DNA of 64,000 nt. Origin: Onishia taeanensis. Lineage in GTDB: Bacteria > Pseudomonadota > Gammaproteobacteria > Pseudomonadales > Halomonadaceae. Shown here piece by piece: positions 36,070 through 44,483 of this stretch (its first letter is position 1; each line of letters begins with the position of its first letter). The notes under the pieces were generated by a model. It was not told the DNA's origin, made no database searches, and was given only the letters and a program-made list of their open reading frames with translations. The position numbers and the translations under genes are program-made. Where the stretch lies: the NCBI RefSeq assembly GCF_003268885.1, contig NZ_QLSX01000002.1:1-64000 (forward strand), read 5' to 3'.

Positions 36070-36103
36070 AAGGCACCGACCGAGCATTCCGGTGCCAGGC
36101 ATT
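36070..36103. terminator. Hairpin between convergent genes
   Basis: GGCACCG pairs with CGGTGCC across an 11-base loop in the 72-bp gap between the sugar dehydrogenase and the reductase gene. No strong T-run is seen. Confidence 0.35.
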
Positions 36104-36129
36104 CAGTCGTGGGGTAGCGGCAGCCCACC

Positions 36130-37236
36130 TCAGAAGTCGACGACGACGTTGCCGGTGGGCTTGCTGCAACAGGAGAGAATATAGCCCTCGGCGACGTCCT
36201 CGTCGGTGATGCCGCCGTTGTGGTCCATCTCGACCTGCCCTGAGCTAAGCGGCACCCGGCAGGTACCGCAGATGCCCATGCCGCAGGCCTTGGGAATATG
36301 CAGGCCAAGCTTGGCGGCAGCCGCATGCACCGTTTCGCCGGGCTGCACTCGCACGCTCTTGCCGGTGGCGCTGAACTCGACGCTGTACATGTCGGCGACG
36401 TCGAGCTCTTCGGCCTGCGCCTCGGCCTGCTCGGCCAGTTCCAGCACATCTTCCTGAACGTCCAGCGGCGTGGCGCCGAAGGACTCCTCATGATAGCGGC
36501 TCATGTCGAAGCCGTTGTCGCGCAGGATACGCTTGACCGCGTTCATGTAAGGAGTGGGGCCGCAGCAGAAGATCTCACGCTCCATGAAATCCGGCGCCAT
36601 CAGCTCGAGCATTTCTTGGCTCAGGTAACCGCGAAAGCCCGCCCAGGCCTCGCAGAGTTCGTCGCTGCGCTCACAGACGATATGCAACTTGAATTCGGGA
36701 ATCCGCGAGAAGATGTGCGCCAACTCGCGGTGGAAGATGATGTCCTTCGGCGAGCGGGCACTGTGCACGAAGGCCAGGTCCACCGAGGCATTGGTATCAA
36801 ACAGCCAGCGGGTCATCGACATCAGCGGCGTGATTCCGACCCCACCGGAGAGCATCAGCACCTTGTCGGCGGCATGATCGATGATATTGAAGTTACCAAC
36901 CGGCCCATGCACCGCCAGCTCATCGCCGGCCTTCAGGTTGTCGTGTAACCAGTTGGAGACTACGCCACCCGGCAGCCTCTTGACGCTGATCGAGAAGCTG
37001 TAGGGCACCGAGGGGGAGCTCGAGATGGTGTAAGAACGCATCACCTGCTCGCCGTCGATCTCGAGCTCCAGGGTCACGAACTGTCCCGGCTTGAAGAAGT
37101 ACAGCACCGGCTGCTCGGCCATGAAACAGAAGGTGCGCACGTCCCAGGTCTCCTGGATGACCTTCACGCAGCGCACCTGATGGCGCCCGTTGACCCACGT
37201 CTGCGTGGTTACCGGATTGAGAAAGTCTGACATCAT
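36130..37236 (-). CDS. GbcB-like ferredoxin reductase of a glycine betaine demethylase type system
   Basis: The 368-residue flavo-iron-sulfur protein passes electrons from NAD(P)H to a Rieske oxygenase partner. An FAD domain is at about 20-120 (MRSYTISSSP), an NAD domain at about 125-250 (LMLSGGVGITPLMSM, FCCGPTPYMNAVK), and a C-terminal plant-type [2Fe-2S] domain carries CGMGICGTC and ILSCCSKP. This order matches GbcB of Pseudomonas and Halomonas-type betaine demethylases. No gbcA oxygenase gene is adjacent. The ATG pair at 37236/37233 gives the conserved start. An Lrp/AsnC regulator is divergent 316 bp away. Confidence 0.8.
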   Translation of the reverse strand: MMSDFLNPVTTQTWVNGRHQVRCVKVIQETWDVRTFCFMAEQPVLYFFKPGQFVTLELEIDGEQVMRSYTISSSPSVPYSFSISVKRLPGGVVSNWLHDNLKAGDELAVHGPVGNFNIIDHAADKVLMLSGGVGITPLMSMTRWLFDTNASVDLAFVHSARSPKDIIFHRELAHIFSRIPEFKLHIVCERSDELCEAWAGFRGYLSQEMLELMAPDFMEREIFCCGPTPYMNAVKRILRDNGFDMSRYHEESFGATPLDVQEDVLELAEQAEAQAEELDVADMYSVEFSATGKSVRVQPGETVHAAAAKLGLHIPKACGMGICGTCRVPLSSGQVEMDHNGGITDEDVAEGYILSCCSKPTGNVVVDF

Positions 37237-37552
37237 AATGGTTTCTCGCTTGGACGTGCCGACAGGCGCCTCGATGGTGCCCCATGCATGAGGATATGAG
37301 GCCGTGAAGCCTTGGCTGAATTTTGCGCTACCACCAGGCTTGCCAACTTGTCTGCCGGCGACCCCGACATATCCATGGCATCCAACCGGCATACCGCTGA
37401 CGGCAGTTCCCGTCGCCCTCGCATCACCAGGTGTCGCCAATGGGATGCCAGGGCTTGTAGTGGCGCCCGGAGATGGTGGTCGATCGCATGATAGGCGAGG
37501 ATGCCCTTTGGATAAGCACCATCGAGACCCACGCCAGCAAAGGCCCTAGTCA
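37237..37552. other. Divergent intergenic region, 316 bp
   Basis: This stretch separates the reductase gene (minus) from the Lrp/AsnC gene (plus) and presumably holds both promoters. No clear operator, repeat or RNA gene was recognised. Confidence 0.5.
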
Positions 37553-37999
37553 ATGAACACGACCGATACTGAACTGCTGAACCTGCTGATCAAGGATGGG
37601 CGCATGTCCTATGCCGATATCGCTCGCCAGTTGGGCATCTCCCGAGCGCACGCCCGCACTCGGGTTAACGCCCTGGTCGAGGAAGGTGTCATCGAGCAGT
37701 TCACCGCAGTGGTCAATCCAGAGAAGCTCGGCAAGGCCATCTCTACCTTCGTGGACCTGAGGGTGGCGCCCGCCGCGCTTCAGCAGGTGGCAGACGAGCT
37801 GTCTGCCTGCCCCGAAGTGGTCAGCCTCTATATCATGAGTGACCTGCAGAGCCTGCATATCCATACCCTGACCGACACCTACACCAGCTTCGATGCCTTC
37901 GTCCGCGAGCGTATCTTCAACCGCCCCGAGATCCTCTCGGTGGACTGCAAGAGCCTGATGTCACGGGTCAAGAACCGCCGCGGCGGCGCGCGACTCTAG
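37553..37999 (+). CDS. Lrp/AsnC-family transcriptional regulator
   Basis: The 148-residue protein has the family's N-terminal helix-turn-helix (ELLNLLIKDGRMSYADIARQLGISRAHARTRVNALVEEGVIEQF), followed by a RAM ligand-binding domain (VDLRVAPAALQQVADELSACPEVVSLYIMSDLQSLHI). Length is typical (150-165). Such proteins sense amino acids or related metabolites. The divergent reductase gene is the most obvious target, but none is proven. A Cys at about 85 and an atypically basic C-terminus (SRVKNRRGGARL) are seen. Confidence 0.85.
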   Translation: MNTTDTELLNLLIKDGRMSYADIARQLGISRAHARTRVNALVEEGVIEQFTAVVNPEKLGKAISTFVDLRVAPAALQQVADELSACPEVVSLYIMSDLQSLHIHTLTDTYTSFDAFVRERIFNRPEILSVDCKSLMSRVKNRRGGARL

Positions 38000-38438
38000 C
38001 GCTTTTCGAGACGCTCCGGCCCTCCACCACTGGGCGCTTTCCCGCCTTACCGGCTTTTTTCAGCGTGCGCCCCCTGCCTATCTCGATCACCGCACATAAA
38101 GGGTGCAAGCGCCTCACAAGGGTGCCGACCTTACTTTTGCTATCTATCGCCCCCTTAGAGACAGCCGTTTGACGGATCGCCGCGTTAACGGTGCATACAA
38201 ATGATCGCTTAACCGCCTAAATCTTACCTTTGTTAACTCTGAGGCGTGGTCGATTGACCCGAAATCGGCCGCCGCCGTCATCATCGAGCGAATCGACAAG
38301 CCAATATCTTACAAGATTATCTATCTGATATTTATTGATTAATCCAGAATGACAGCCGACTGGCACATGGCTTGCTGACAACTCCCGTAGAGGATTTACA
38401 TTCGTCAATCTTCTTTCGCCTCATCGGGAGTTACCATC
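38000..38438. other. Gene-free region before the first TRAP operon, 439 bp
   Basis: No gene or RNA was recognised. GGCTTTTTTC near 38050 may end a weak terminator for the Lrp/AsnC gene. The AT-rich stretch 38300-38345 probably contains the TRAP operon promoter. A GGGAG ribosome site precedes the next start. Confidence 0.5.
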
Positions 38439-39536
38439 ATGAGCTTCAATCGCCGCAAGTTCCTGAGCACCGCTCTGGTCTCATCCACCGCTGGCCTGGT
38501 AATGGGCGCCCCTGCCGTCGTCCGCGCCCAATCCAACCAGACCGTTCAATGGCGAATGACCAACGCCTATGGCCCTGGTTCGCCCTTCTATGTCGAAGGC
38601 CCGGGTAGCCCCACCGACTTCTGCAAGAAGGTGGAGGAGATGTCGGGCGGCCGTATGAAAATTCAGCACTTCGCCGCCGGCGAGCTGGTGCCGGCACTGG
38701 AAGGCTTCAACGCCGTGTCGGCCGGCATGGTCGAGATGAACGCCGGCAACGCCTACTTCTGGTCCGGTAGCCTGCCCGCCGCCCAGTTCTTCACCACCGT
38801 GCCCTTCGGCATGAACACCCAGGGCATGAACGCCTGGCTATATCATGGCGGCGGCCTGGAACTGTGGCACGAGCTCTACGCCAAGGTCGGACTGGTGGCC
38901 TTCCCAATGGGCAATACCGGTGTACAGATGAGTGGCTGGTTCCGCGAACCGCTGGAAAGCGTCGAGGACCTGAACGGCCTGAAGATGCGCATCCCGGGGC
39001 TCGGCGGCAAGGTCTACAGCGAGCTTGGTGTGGCCGTGCGACTGCTGCCCGGCGGCGAGATCTTCCCAGCCCTGGAGCGAGGCGTCATCGACGCCGCCGA
39101 ATTCGTCGGGCCTTATCAGGACCGTCGCCTGGGCCTGCAGAAGGCCGCCAAGTACTACTACACCACCGGCTGGAGCGAGCCCACCAACGCCACCGAGCTG
39201 ATGATCAACAAGCAGGCCTGGGAGGCGCTGCCCTCCGACCTGCAGGCGATCGTCAAGACTGCAGCCATGGCCTGCAACATCGAGAGTCAGGCCTGGTGCG
39301 AGTCGGTCAACGCCGAAGCCCTGAACGATCTGGTGGAAAACGAGGGCGTGATCGCCCAGCCGCTGCCCGGCGACATCATCAGCCGGCTGCGCGAAGTCAC
39401 CGCCGATACCTTATCCGACATGGCGGCGGCGGATGCCGACACCCAGAAGGTCTATGACTCCTTCATGGGCTTTCGTGCCAAGCATCGCGAGTGGGAAGCC
39501 ATCAGTGAGAAAGCCTTCCTCGACCTGCCGAGCTGA
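38439..39536 (+). CDS. TRAP transporter substrate-binding protein (DctP/TakP family)
   Basis: The 365-residue protein has a twin-arginine type signal (FNRRKFLSTALVSSTAGLVMGAPAVVRA). The mature sequence follows the DctP fold. MRIPGLGGKVYSELGVAVRLLPGGEIFPALERGVIDAAEFVGPYQDR-type features, with the conserved Arg and the GxIDA(A/G)E block, indicate a carboxylate ligand. TakP-like proteins bind 2-oxoacids, lactate or related organic acids. It heads an operon with the small and large membrane subunits. The exact ligand cannot be assigned. Confidence 0.9.
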   Translation: MSFNRRKFLSTALVSSTAGLVMGAPAVVRAQSNQTVQWRMTNAYGPGSPFYVEGPGSPTDFCKKVEEMSGGRMKIQHFAAGELVPALEGFNAVSAGMVEMNAGNAYFWSGSLPAAQFFTTVPFGMNTQGMNAWLYHGGGLELWHELYAKVGLVAFPMGNTGVQMSGWFREPLESVEDLNGLKMRIPGLGGKVYSELGVAVRLLPGGEIFPALERGVIDAAEFVGPYQDRRLGLQKAAKYYYTTGWSEPTNATELMINKQAWEALPSDLQAIVKTAAMACNIESQAWCESVNAEALNDLVENEGVIAQPLPGDIISRLREVTADTLSDMAAADADTQKVYDSFMGFRAKHREWEAISEKAFLDLPS

Positions 39537-39568
39537 TTCTGACTGCATTTCTGACCGGAGGTCTATCC

Positions 39569-40105
39569 ATGGCGTCGCTCATCGAAACCATCGAGCACGG
39601 CATCGGCATCCTCGGCGGCTTTGCCCGACTCTGCCTGCTGGCACTGGTCGGGCTGGTCGCCACCGATGTGCTGCTGCGCTACTTCTTTTCCATCAGCCCG
39701 GTGGGGCTGCAGGAACTGGAGTGGCACCTGCTCTCACCGATTGCCCTGCTGGGAATTTCCTACGCGCTCAAACACCGCGCCGACGTGCGGGTGGACGTGA
39801 TCTACGACCGCCTTCCCGACGGCGGCAAGCAGCTGATCGACCTGATCAGCGGCATGTTGACCGTAGTGATCGCGCTGGCGATCGTCTGGCTGTCCTGGCC
39901 CTATGTGATGCAATCCTTTCAGTTGGGAGAAGGCTCACCGGACCCGGGCGGACTGCCCTACCGCTATCTGCTCAAGGCCTTCATTCCCCTGGGCTTCGCG
40001 GCTCTGGCGCTGCAGGGGCTTGCCGATCTGCTGCGAGCGGCACTGGCCCTGAGCGGCGCCCCGGTGCCGGCCTCGCCAACCGCCCCGGATCAGCCCAGCG
40101 CCTGA
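39569..40105 (+). CDS. TRAP transporter small permease (DctQ)
   Basis: The 178-residue membrane protein has four predicted helices and the DctQ pattern: LVGLVATDVLLRYFF, then LQELEWHLLSPIALLGISYALKHRADVRVDVIYDRLP. It couples to the DctM subunit as scaffold. It starts 33 bp after the binding-protein gene with GGAGG upstream. The C-terminus is short and Pro/Ala-rich. Confidence 0.88.
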   Translation: MASLIETIEHGIGILGGFARLCLLALVGLVATDVLLRYFFSISPVGLQELEWHLLSPIALLGISYALKHRADVRVDVIYDRLPDGGKQLIDLISGMLTVVIALAIVWLSWPYVMQSFQLGEGSPDPGGLPYRYLLKAFIPLGFAALALQGLADLLRAALALSGAPVPASPTAPDQPSA

Positions 40106-40252
40106 TTAAGGCAGATCCTGAAGACGGTCACGACCGACGTTGCGGACCAAAACCAGGCACCGCCTGCGGGCGCAACGGCCAGGCGGCCGGCTGCCCCGCC
40201 CTCCTTGTCGCCGAGCTCACTCGGCCCCGTTTCTCTGTGGAGTATGTTTGCA

Positions 40253-41575
40253 ATGGCAAATGAATGGCTACTGATCGGCATGATCGGCAGCTTCCTGGCC
40301 ATGATGCTGATTGGCATCCCTGTGGCCATTTCGCTGGCCGTGTCCGGCTTCGTTGCTGGCCTGCTGGGCTTCGGGCCGATGCTCTTCGGCCTGCTGCCCC
40401 AGCGCCTCTACGGTGTGGTGTCCAACTACACCCTGATGGCCATACCGCTGTTCGTGTTCATGGGCGTGATGCTCGAGAAGTCCCGGGTCGCCGAGGCCAT
40501 GCTCGATACCATCGGCTACGCCATGGGGCGCCTCAACGGCGGCATGGGGATCGCCATCGTGCTGGTCGGGGTGCTGATGGGGGCCTCCACCGGCATCGTC
40601 GGCGCTACCGTCGTGACCGTGGGCATGCTGACCCTGCCGACCCTGCTTCGCCGGGGCTATGCGCCGAGCGTGGCCTGCGGAGCGATCTGCGCCTCAGGCA
40701 CCCTGGGCCAGATCATCCCGCCGAGCCTGGTGCTGATTCTCTTGTCGCAGATCGTCGGTGAATCGGTGGGCGCACTGTTCGCGGCTGCCTTCATCCCGGG
40801 CCTGGTGATCGCGCTGACCTACATGCTGTATCTCGCCGTCCTCGGCTGGGTGCGGCCGGACTGGGTACCGGCGGTTCCCGCTGCCGAACGCGCCACCATC
40901 TCCCGGCGCCAGCTCTATCGCGACCTGATGGCCACGGTACTACCGCCGCTGGGGCTGGTGGTGGCCGTGCTCGGCTCCATCGTCGGCGGCGTGGCAGCCC
41001 CTACCGAGGCTGCCGCCATGGGAGCCCTGGGCAGCCTGCTGATCGCGCTGCTGGGCCGCAAGCTGAACCTCGCCACCCTCAAGGCGACCCTGCACGGCAC
41101 CTTGACCATCACTGCCATGGTCTACTTCATTCTGCTGTTCGCGCAGGTATTCTCACTATCTTTCCGCGGGCTCGGCGGTGAGCAGATGGTGCACGACCTG
41201 TTCAACATGCTCCCCGGCGGCGAAATCGGGGCGCTGCTGTTCCTGATGCTGATTCTGTTCGTGCTGGGCTTCTTCCTGGAATGGATCGAGATTTCCTACA
41301 TCGCCCTGCCGATGTTCCTGCCGGTATTCATCGGTTATGGCACCGATATGGTGTGGCTGGCGATTCTGGTGGCCATGAACCTGCAGATGTCTTTCTTGAC
41401 CCCGCCCTTCGGCTGGGCGCTGTTCTTCCTCAAGGGGGTGGCGCCGCCGGAGGTCTCGACACGCGATATCTACGTGGGGGTTGTGCCTTTCGTCGGGCTG
41501 CAAGTCCTTGCCGTTGCGCTGGTATTCTTGTTCCCAGGCATTGCTACCTGGCTACCCCAGGCAATCGGCTGGTAG
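40253..41575 (+). CDS. TRAP transporter large permease (DctM)
   Basis: The 440-residue protein has about twelve membrane segments and DctM-type motifs: AIPLFVFMGVMLEKSRVAEAMLDTI, GASTGIVGATVVTVGMLTLPTLLRRGYAPSVACGAICASGTLGQIIPPSLVLI, and MNLQMSFLTPPFGWALFFLKGVAPPEV. It forms the sodium-driven transport channel. The ATG at 40253 is ten bases after GTGGAG and is preferred over 40244. A 147-bp spacer separates it from dctQ, longer than usual, with no gene visible. Confidence 0.9.
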   Translation: MANEWLLIGMIGSFLAMMLIGIPVAISLAVSGFVAGLLGFGPMLFGLLPQRLYGVVSNYTLMAIPLFVFMGVMLEKSRVAEAMLDTIGYAMGRLNGGMGIAIVLVGVLMGASTGIVGATVVTVGMLTLPTLLRRGYAPSVACGAICASGTLGQIIPPSLVLILLSQIVGESVGALFAAAFIPGLVIALTYMLYLAVLGWVRPDWVPAVPAAERATISRRQLYRDLMATVLPPLGLVVAVLGSIVGGVAAPTEAAAMGALGSLLIALLGRKLNLATLKATLHGTLTITAMVYFILLFAQVFSLSFRGLGGEQMVHDLFNMLPGGEIGALLFLMLILFVLGFFLEWIEISYIALPMFLPVFIGYGTDMVWLAILVAMNLQMSFLTPPFGWALFFLKGVAPPEVSTRDIYVGVVPFVGLQVLAVALVFLFPGIATWLPQAIGW

Positions 41576-41653
41576 CCGTCATCCATCAGCGCGGGGCGCC
41601 GTGGCTACCCGCGTCATGACACATCGATAATCACTGAATTAGGAAACCACGCC

Positions 41654-42487
41654 ATGGAACTGCTGGATTCGTCATCGCTGACCGGGATCCTTGGACTGAT
41701 CGCGGCCCTGCTCGCGACAGGTGCCGTTGCCGGGATAATGGCCGGCCTGCTCGGGGTCGGCGGTGGCATCGTCATCGTGCCGGTGCTCTTCCATCTGTTC
41801 AGCCTGCTGGGCGTCGACGAAGGAGTGCGCATGCATCTGGCGGTAGGCACCTCGCTTGCCACTATCATCCCCACCTCGATCATGTCGGCCCGCGCCCACC
41901 GCCAGAAGGGCAGCCTCGATGCCAGCGTGATCAAGCGCTTGATCCCCGGCGTGGTGGTCGGCGTGCTGCTGGGCGGCATCGCCAGTCAATTCCTGAGCGG
42001 CGAGGCGCTGACTGGCCTCTTTGCCACCATCGCCCTGCTGGTCGCCGCCAACATGTTCCGTCGCAACACCCGCATCATTCGTGACGGCATGCCCGGTCCC
42101 CTGGGCAGTAGCCTGATCGGCGCAGTGATCGGCGGCATCTCGACGCTGATGGGCATCGGTGGCGGTACCCTGAGCGTGCCGACCCTGAGTGCGCTCAACA
42201 CGCCGATCCGTGTCGCGGTGGGCACCGGCGCCGCGCTGGGCCTGGTGATCAGCATTCCTGGCACCCTGAGCTTCATGTTCAGCGGCCTGGGCGCGCCCGA
42301 CCGGTTGCCGGGCTCGATCGGCTACGTCAATCTGCTGGGCTTCGCGGCCATCGTCCCGATGACCATGCTCTGTGCCCCCCTGGGGGCCAGGCTCGCCCAC
42401 GCCATTGATCCGGCCCTGCTCAAGCGGCTGTTCGCTGTCTTCCTGCTCGCCACTGCGGTGCGCATGTATATCGACCTTTTCTCCTGA
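41654..42487 (+). CDS. TauE/SafE-family sulfite/organosulfonate exporter-like permease
   Basis: The 277-residue membrane protein shows two repeated halves. GIMAGLLGVGGGIVIVPVLFHLF in the first and GGISTLMGIGGGTLSVPTLSALN in the second are the DUF81/TauE signature. AVGTSLATIIPTSIMSARAHRQKGSLD is also typical. Family members export sulfite, sulfoacetate or related anions, but many are untested. It lies between the TRAP genes and the hydrolase gene, 78 bp and 8 bp away, so all five genes probably form one operon. Confidence 0.87.
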   Translation: MELLDSSSLTGILGLIAALLATGAVAGIMAGLLGVGGGIVIVPVLFHLFSLLGVDEGVRMHLAVGTSLATIIPTSIMSARAHRQKGSLDASVIKRLIPGVVVGVLLGGIASQFLSGEALTGLFATIALLVAANMFRRNTRIIRDGMPGPLGSSLIGAVIGGISTLMGIGGGTLSVPTLSALNTPIRVAVGTGAALGLVISIPGTLSFMFSGLGAPDRLPGSIGYVNLLGFAAIVPMTMLCAPLGARLAHAIDPALLKRLFAVFLLATAVRMYIDLFS

Positions 42488-42495
42488 GGCGTCCC

Positions 42496-44097
42496 ATGCA
42501 ACACACCACCCGTGCTTATGGCGGCATGACCGTCGCCCCCCACCACCTGGCGGCCCAGGCCGGCCGCGACATCCTCCGCGAGGGCGGCAACGCCGTCGAG
42601 GCGATGGTCGCCATGGCGTCGACCATCGCCGTTGCCTACCCCCATATGAACGGTATCGGTGGCGACGGCTTCTGGTTGATTCATGAACCCGGCAAACCGC
42701 CGCTGGCCATCGATGCCAGTGGCCCGGCGGCAGGCCTTGCCACCCGCACCTTCTACGCCGAGCAGGGCTACGACGCGGCGCAAGGCATACCCACTCGCGG
42801 GCCGCTCGCCGCGCTGACCGTGGCCGGCACCCTGGGTGGCTGGCAGGTGGCGCTCGATCAGGCCGCTGCCTGGGGCCCCACCCTGCCGCTGTCACGCCTG
42901 CTCGAGGCGGCCATCGGCCATGGTCGGGAAGGCGTCGCGGTGAGCGACAGCCAAACCGCGCTCACCGCCAAGCATCTGGCGGCCCTCGGGGCGGCGCCAG
43001 GCTTCGCCGAGACGTATCTCGACGCCGGCCAGGCACCCGCCACCGGCTCTCGGCTGCGTCAGTCACGGCTTGCCGACACCCTCGAGCACCTGACCCGCGC
43101 CGGGCTCGACGACGCCTACCGAGGTGAGCTCGCCGCCAGCATGGCCGCAGATCTCGAGGCGCTGGGCAGCCCGCTGCGCCGCGATGATTTCAATCGCTAT
43201 CATGCCCAGGCCGTTACCCCACTCGAAGTCAGGCTCAAGGATGCCCGTGTCTTCAATCTGCCGCCGCCCACGCAAGGCCTGGCCACGCTGATGACGCTGG
43301 GCGTCTTCGAGCGCCTGGGCATCAACGAGGGCGAAGGCTTTGCCCATCTGCACGGTCTGGTAGAAGCCACCAAGCGAGCCTTCATGGCCCGCGACACCAC
43401 GGTTACCGACCCCGGCCGGCTGCCCAAAGATCCGGCGAGCTGGCTCACGCCCGAGGCCCTGGATCGGGAAGCCGCACAGATCAAGGCGCAGCGCGCCCTG
43501 CCCTGGCCCTACGAACCCGCCGAAGGCGATACCATCTGGATGGCCGCCGCCGATCATCAGGGGCGGATGGTCAGCTTCATCCAAAGCGTCTATTGGGAGT
43601 TCGGCAGCGGCATAGTCCTGCCGCAAAGCGGGGTGATGTGGCAGAACCGCGGCATCAGCTTTTCGCTGGACCCGCAGGCACTACAGACGCTGGAGCCCTA
43701 TCGCCAGCCCTTCCATACCCTGAACCCGTCGCTTGCTCGCTTCGACGACGGCCGGGTGATGAGCTTCGGTACCATGGGCGGCGAGGGCCAGCCCCAGACT
43801 CAGGCAGCCATCTACAGCCGCTATGCCCACTTCGGTGAGGACCTGCAACAGGCGATCAGCGCCCCGCGCTGGCTGCTGGGCCGCACTTGGGGTGAAGCCA
43901 GCACCGGGCTCAAGCTCGAGAACCGCTTCCCGGCACCACTGGTAGAGGCGCTCAAGGCCGCTGGCCACGACGTCACGGTACTGAACGAGGCGTTCAGCGA
44001 CACCATGGGGCACGCTGGTGCTATCGTTCGCCACCCCGACGGTCTACTGGAAGGTGCCCACGACCCGCGCAGCGACGGTGGCGCAGCCTCGCTATAA
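42496..44097 (+). CDS. Gamma-glutamyltransferase-family Ntn-hydrolase (possibly oxamate amidohydrolase)
   Basis: The 533-residue protein is a one-chain precursor of the GGT family. EGGNAVEAMVAMASTIAVAYPHMNGIGGDGFWLI opens the large subunit, and GDTIWMAAADHQGRMVS marks the autoprocessing site with nucleophile Thr at about 346. MGGEGQPQTQAAI follows. No signal peptide is seen, unlike periplasmic GGT, which favours a cytosolic enzyme. The GIGGDGFWLI form and lack of a signal resemble HpxW oxamate amidohydrolase and YwrD-like proteins rather than glutathione hydrolases. With the TRAP and TauE genes it may process an imported amide or glutamyl compound. Confidence 0.78.
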   Translation: MQHTTRAYGGMTVAPHHLAAQAGRDILREGGNAVEAMVAMASTIAVAYPHMNGIGGDGFWLIHEPGKPPLAIDASGPAAGLATRTFYAEQGYDAAQGIPTRGPLAALTVAGTLGGWQVALDQAAAWGPTLPLSRLLEAAIGHGREGVAVSDSQTALTAKHLAALGAAPGFAETYLDAGQAPATGSRLRQSRLADTLEHLTRAGLDDAYRGELAASMAADLEALGSPLRRDDFNRYHAQAVTPLEVRLKDARVFNLPPPTQGLATLMTLGVFERLGINEGEGFAHLHGLVEATKRAFMARDTTVTDPGRLPKDPASWLTPEALDREAAQIKAQRALPWPYEPAEGDTIWMAAADHQGRMVSFIQSVYWEFGSGIVLPQSGVMWQNRGISFSLDPQALQTLEPYRQPFHTLNPSLARFDDGRVMSFGTMGGEGQPQTQAAIYSRYAHFGEDLQQAISAPRWLLGRTWGEASTGLKLENRFPAPLVEALKAAGHDVTVLNEAFSDTMGHAGAIVRHPDGLLEGAHDPRSDGGAASL

Positions 44098-44159
44098 GCG
44101 CCGGCAGCGGGTGCCTGAAAAGCAGCCACCCGCTAGCCTGTTCAACGACAAGGGCCCGC

Positions 44160-44414
44160 TCAGGACGAGCGTGGCAGTTCGAATGCCGGCAGCAGGTGGG
44201 CTTCGATCGCCCGGCGCACCGAGGGCAACATCACATCGGTGTGTGACATCAGTTCCGAGACCGTATACTCGAGGTCGGGTACATCGGTCTCGAGGTACTT
44301 GCGACGGGCCATCCGCGCGCAGGTTTCCGGACAGGCGCCCTCAGGAATCAGCACGCCAAGCCCCACCAGTTTGTTACGGAAATCATCCCCATCGATCAGA
44401 TCGACGATCATCAT
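44160..44414 (-). CDS. Small uncharacterised protein in the formate dehydrogenase operon
   Basis: The 84-residue product starts at ATG 44412-44414, eight bases after GGAGG, and begins MMIVDLIDGDDFRNKL. A further seven codons upstream are possible but would overlap that site. It contains GACPETCARMARRKYLE with a C-x3-C pair and an acidic middle. It does not show the usual FdsD delta-subunit pattern. Lying 69 bp after the alpha-subunit gene on the same strand, it may help assemble or regulate the enzyme. Function is unknown. Confidence 0.6.
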   Translation of the reverse strand: MMIVDLIDGDDFRNKLVGLGVLIPEGACPETCARMARRKYLETDVPDLEYTVSELMSHTDVMLPSVRRAIEAHLLPAFELPRSS

Positions 44415-44483
44415 GGCGGTTTCCTCCAGTCTCATGTCGTGTCGTTGTTATCAACCCATCCCTGCTACCGCTTGGTCGCCGAC

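Noticed and set aside
44160-44414. FdsD delta subunit of formate dehydrogenase
   Set aside because: Position fits, but the sequence lacks the usual FdsD pattern, so it was left as uncharacterised.
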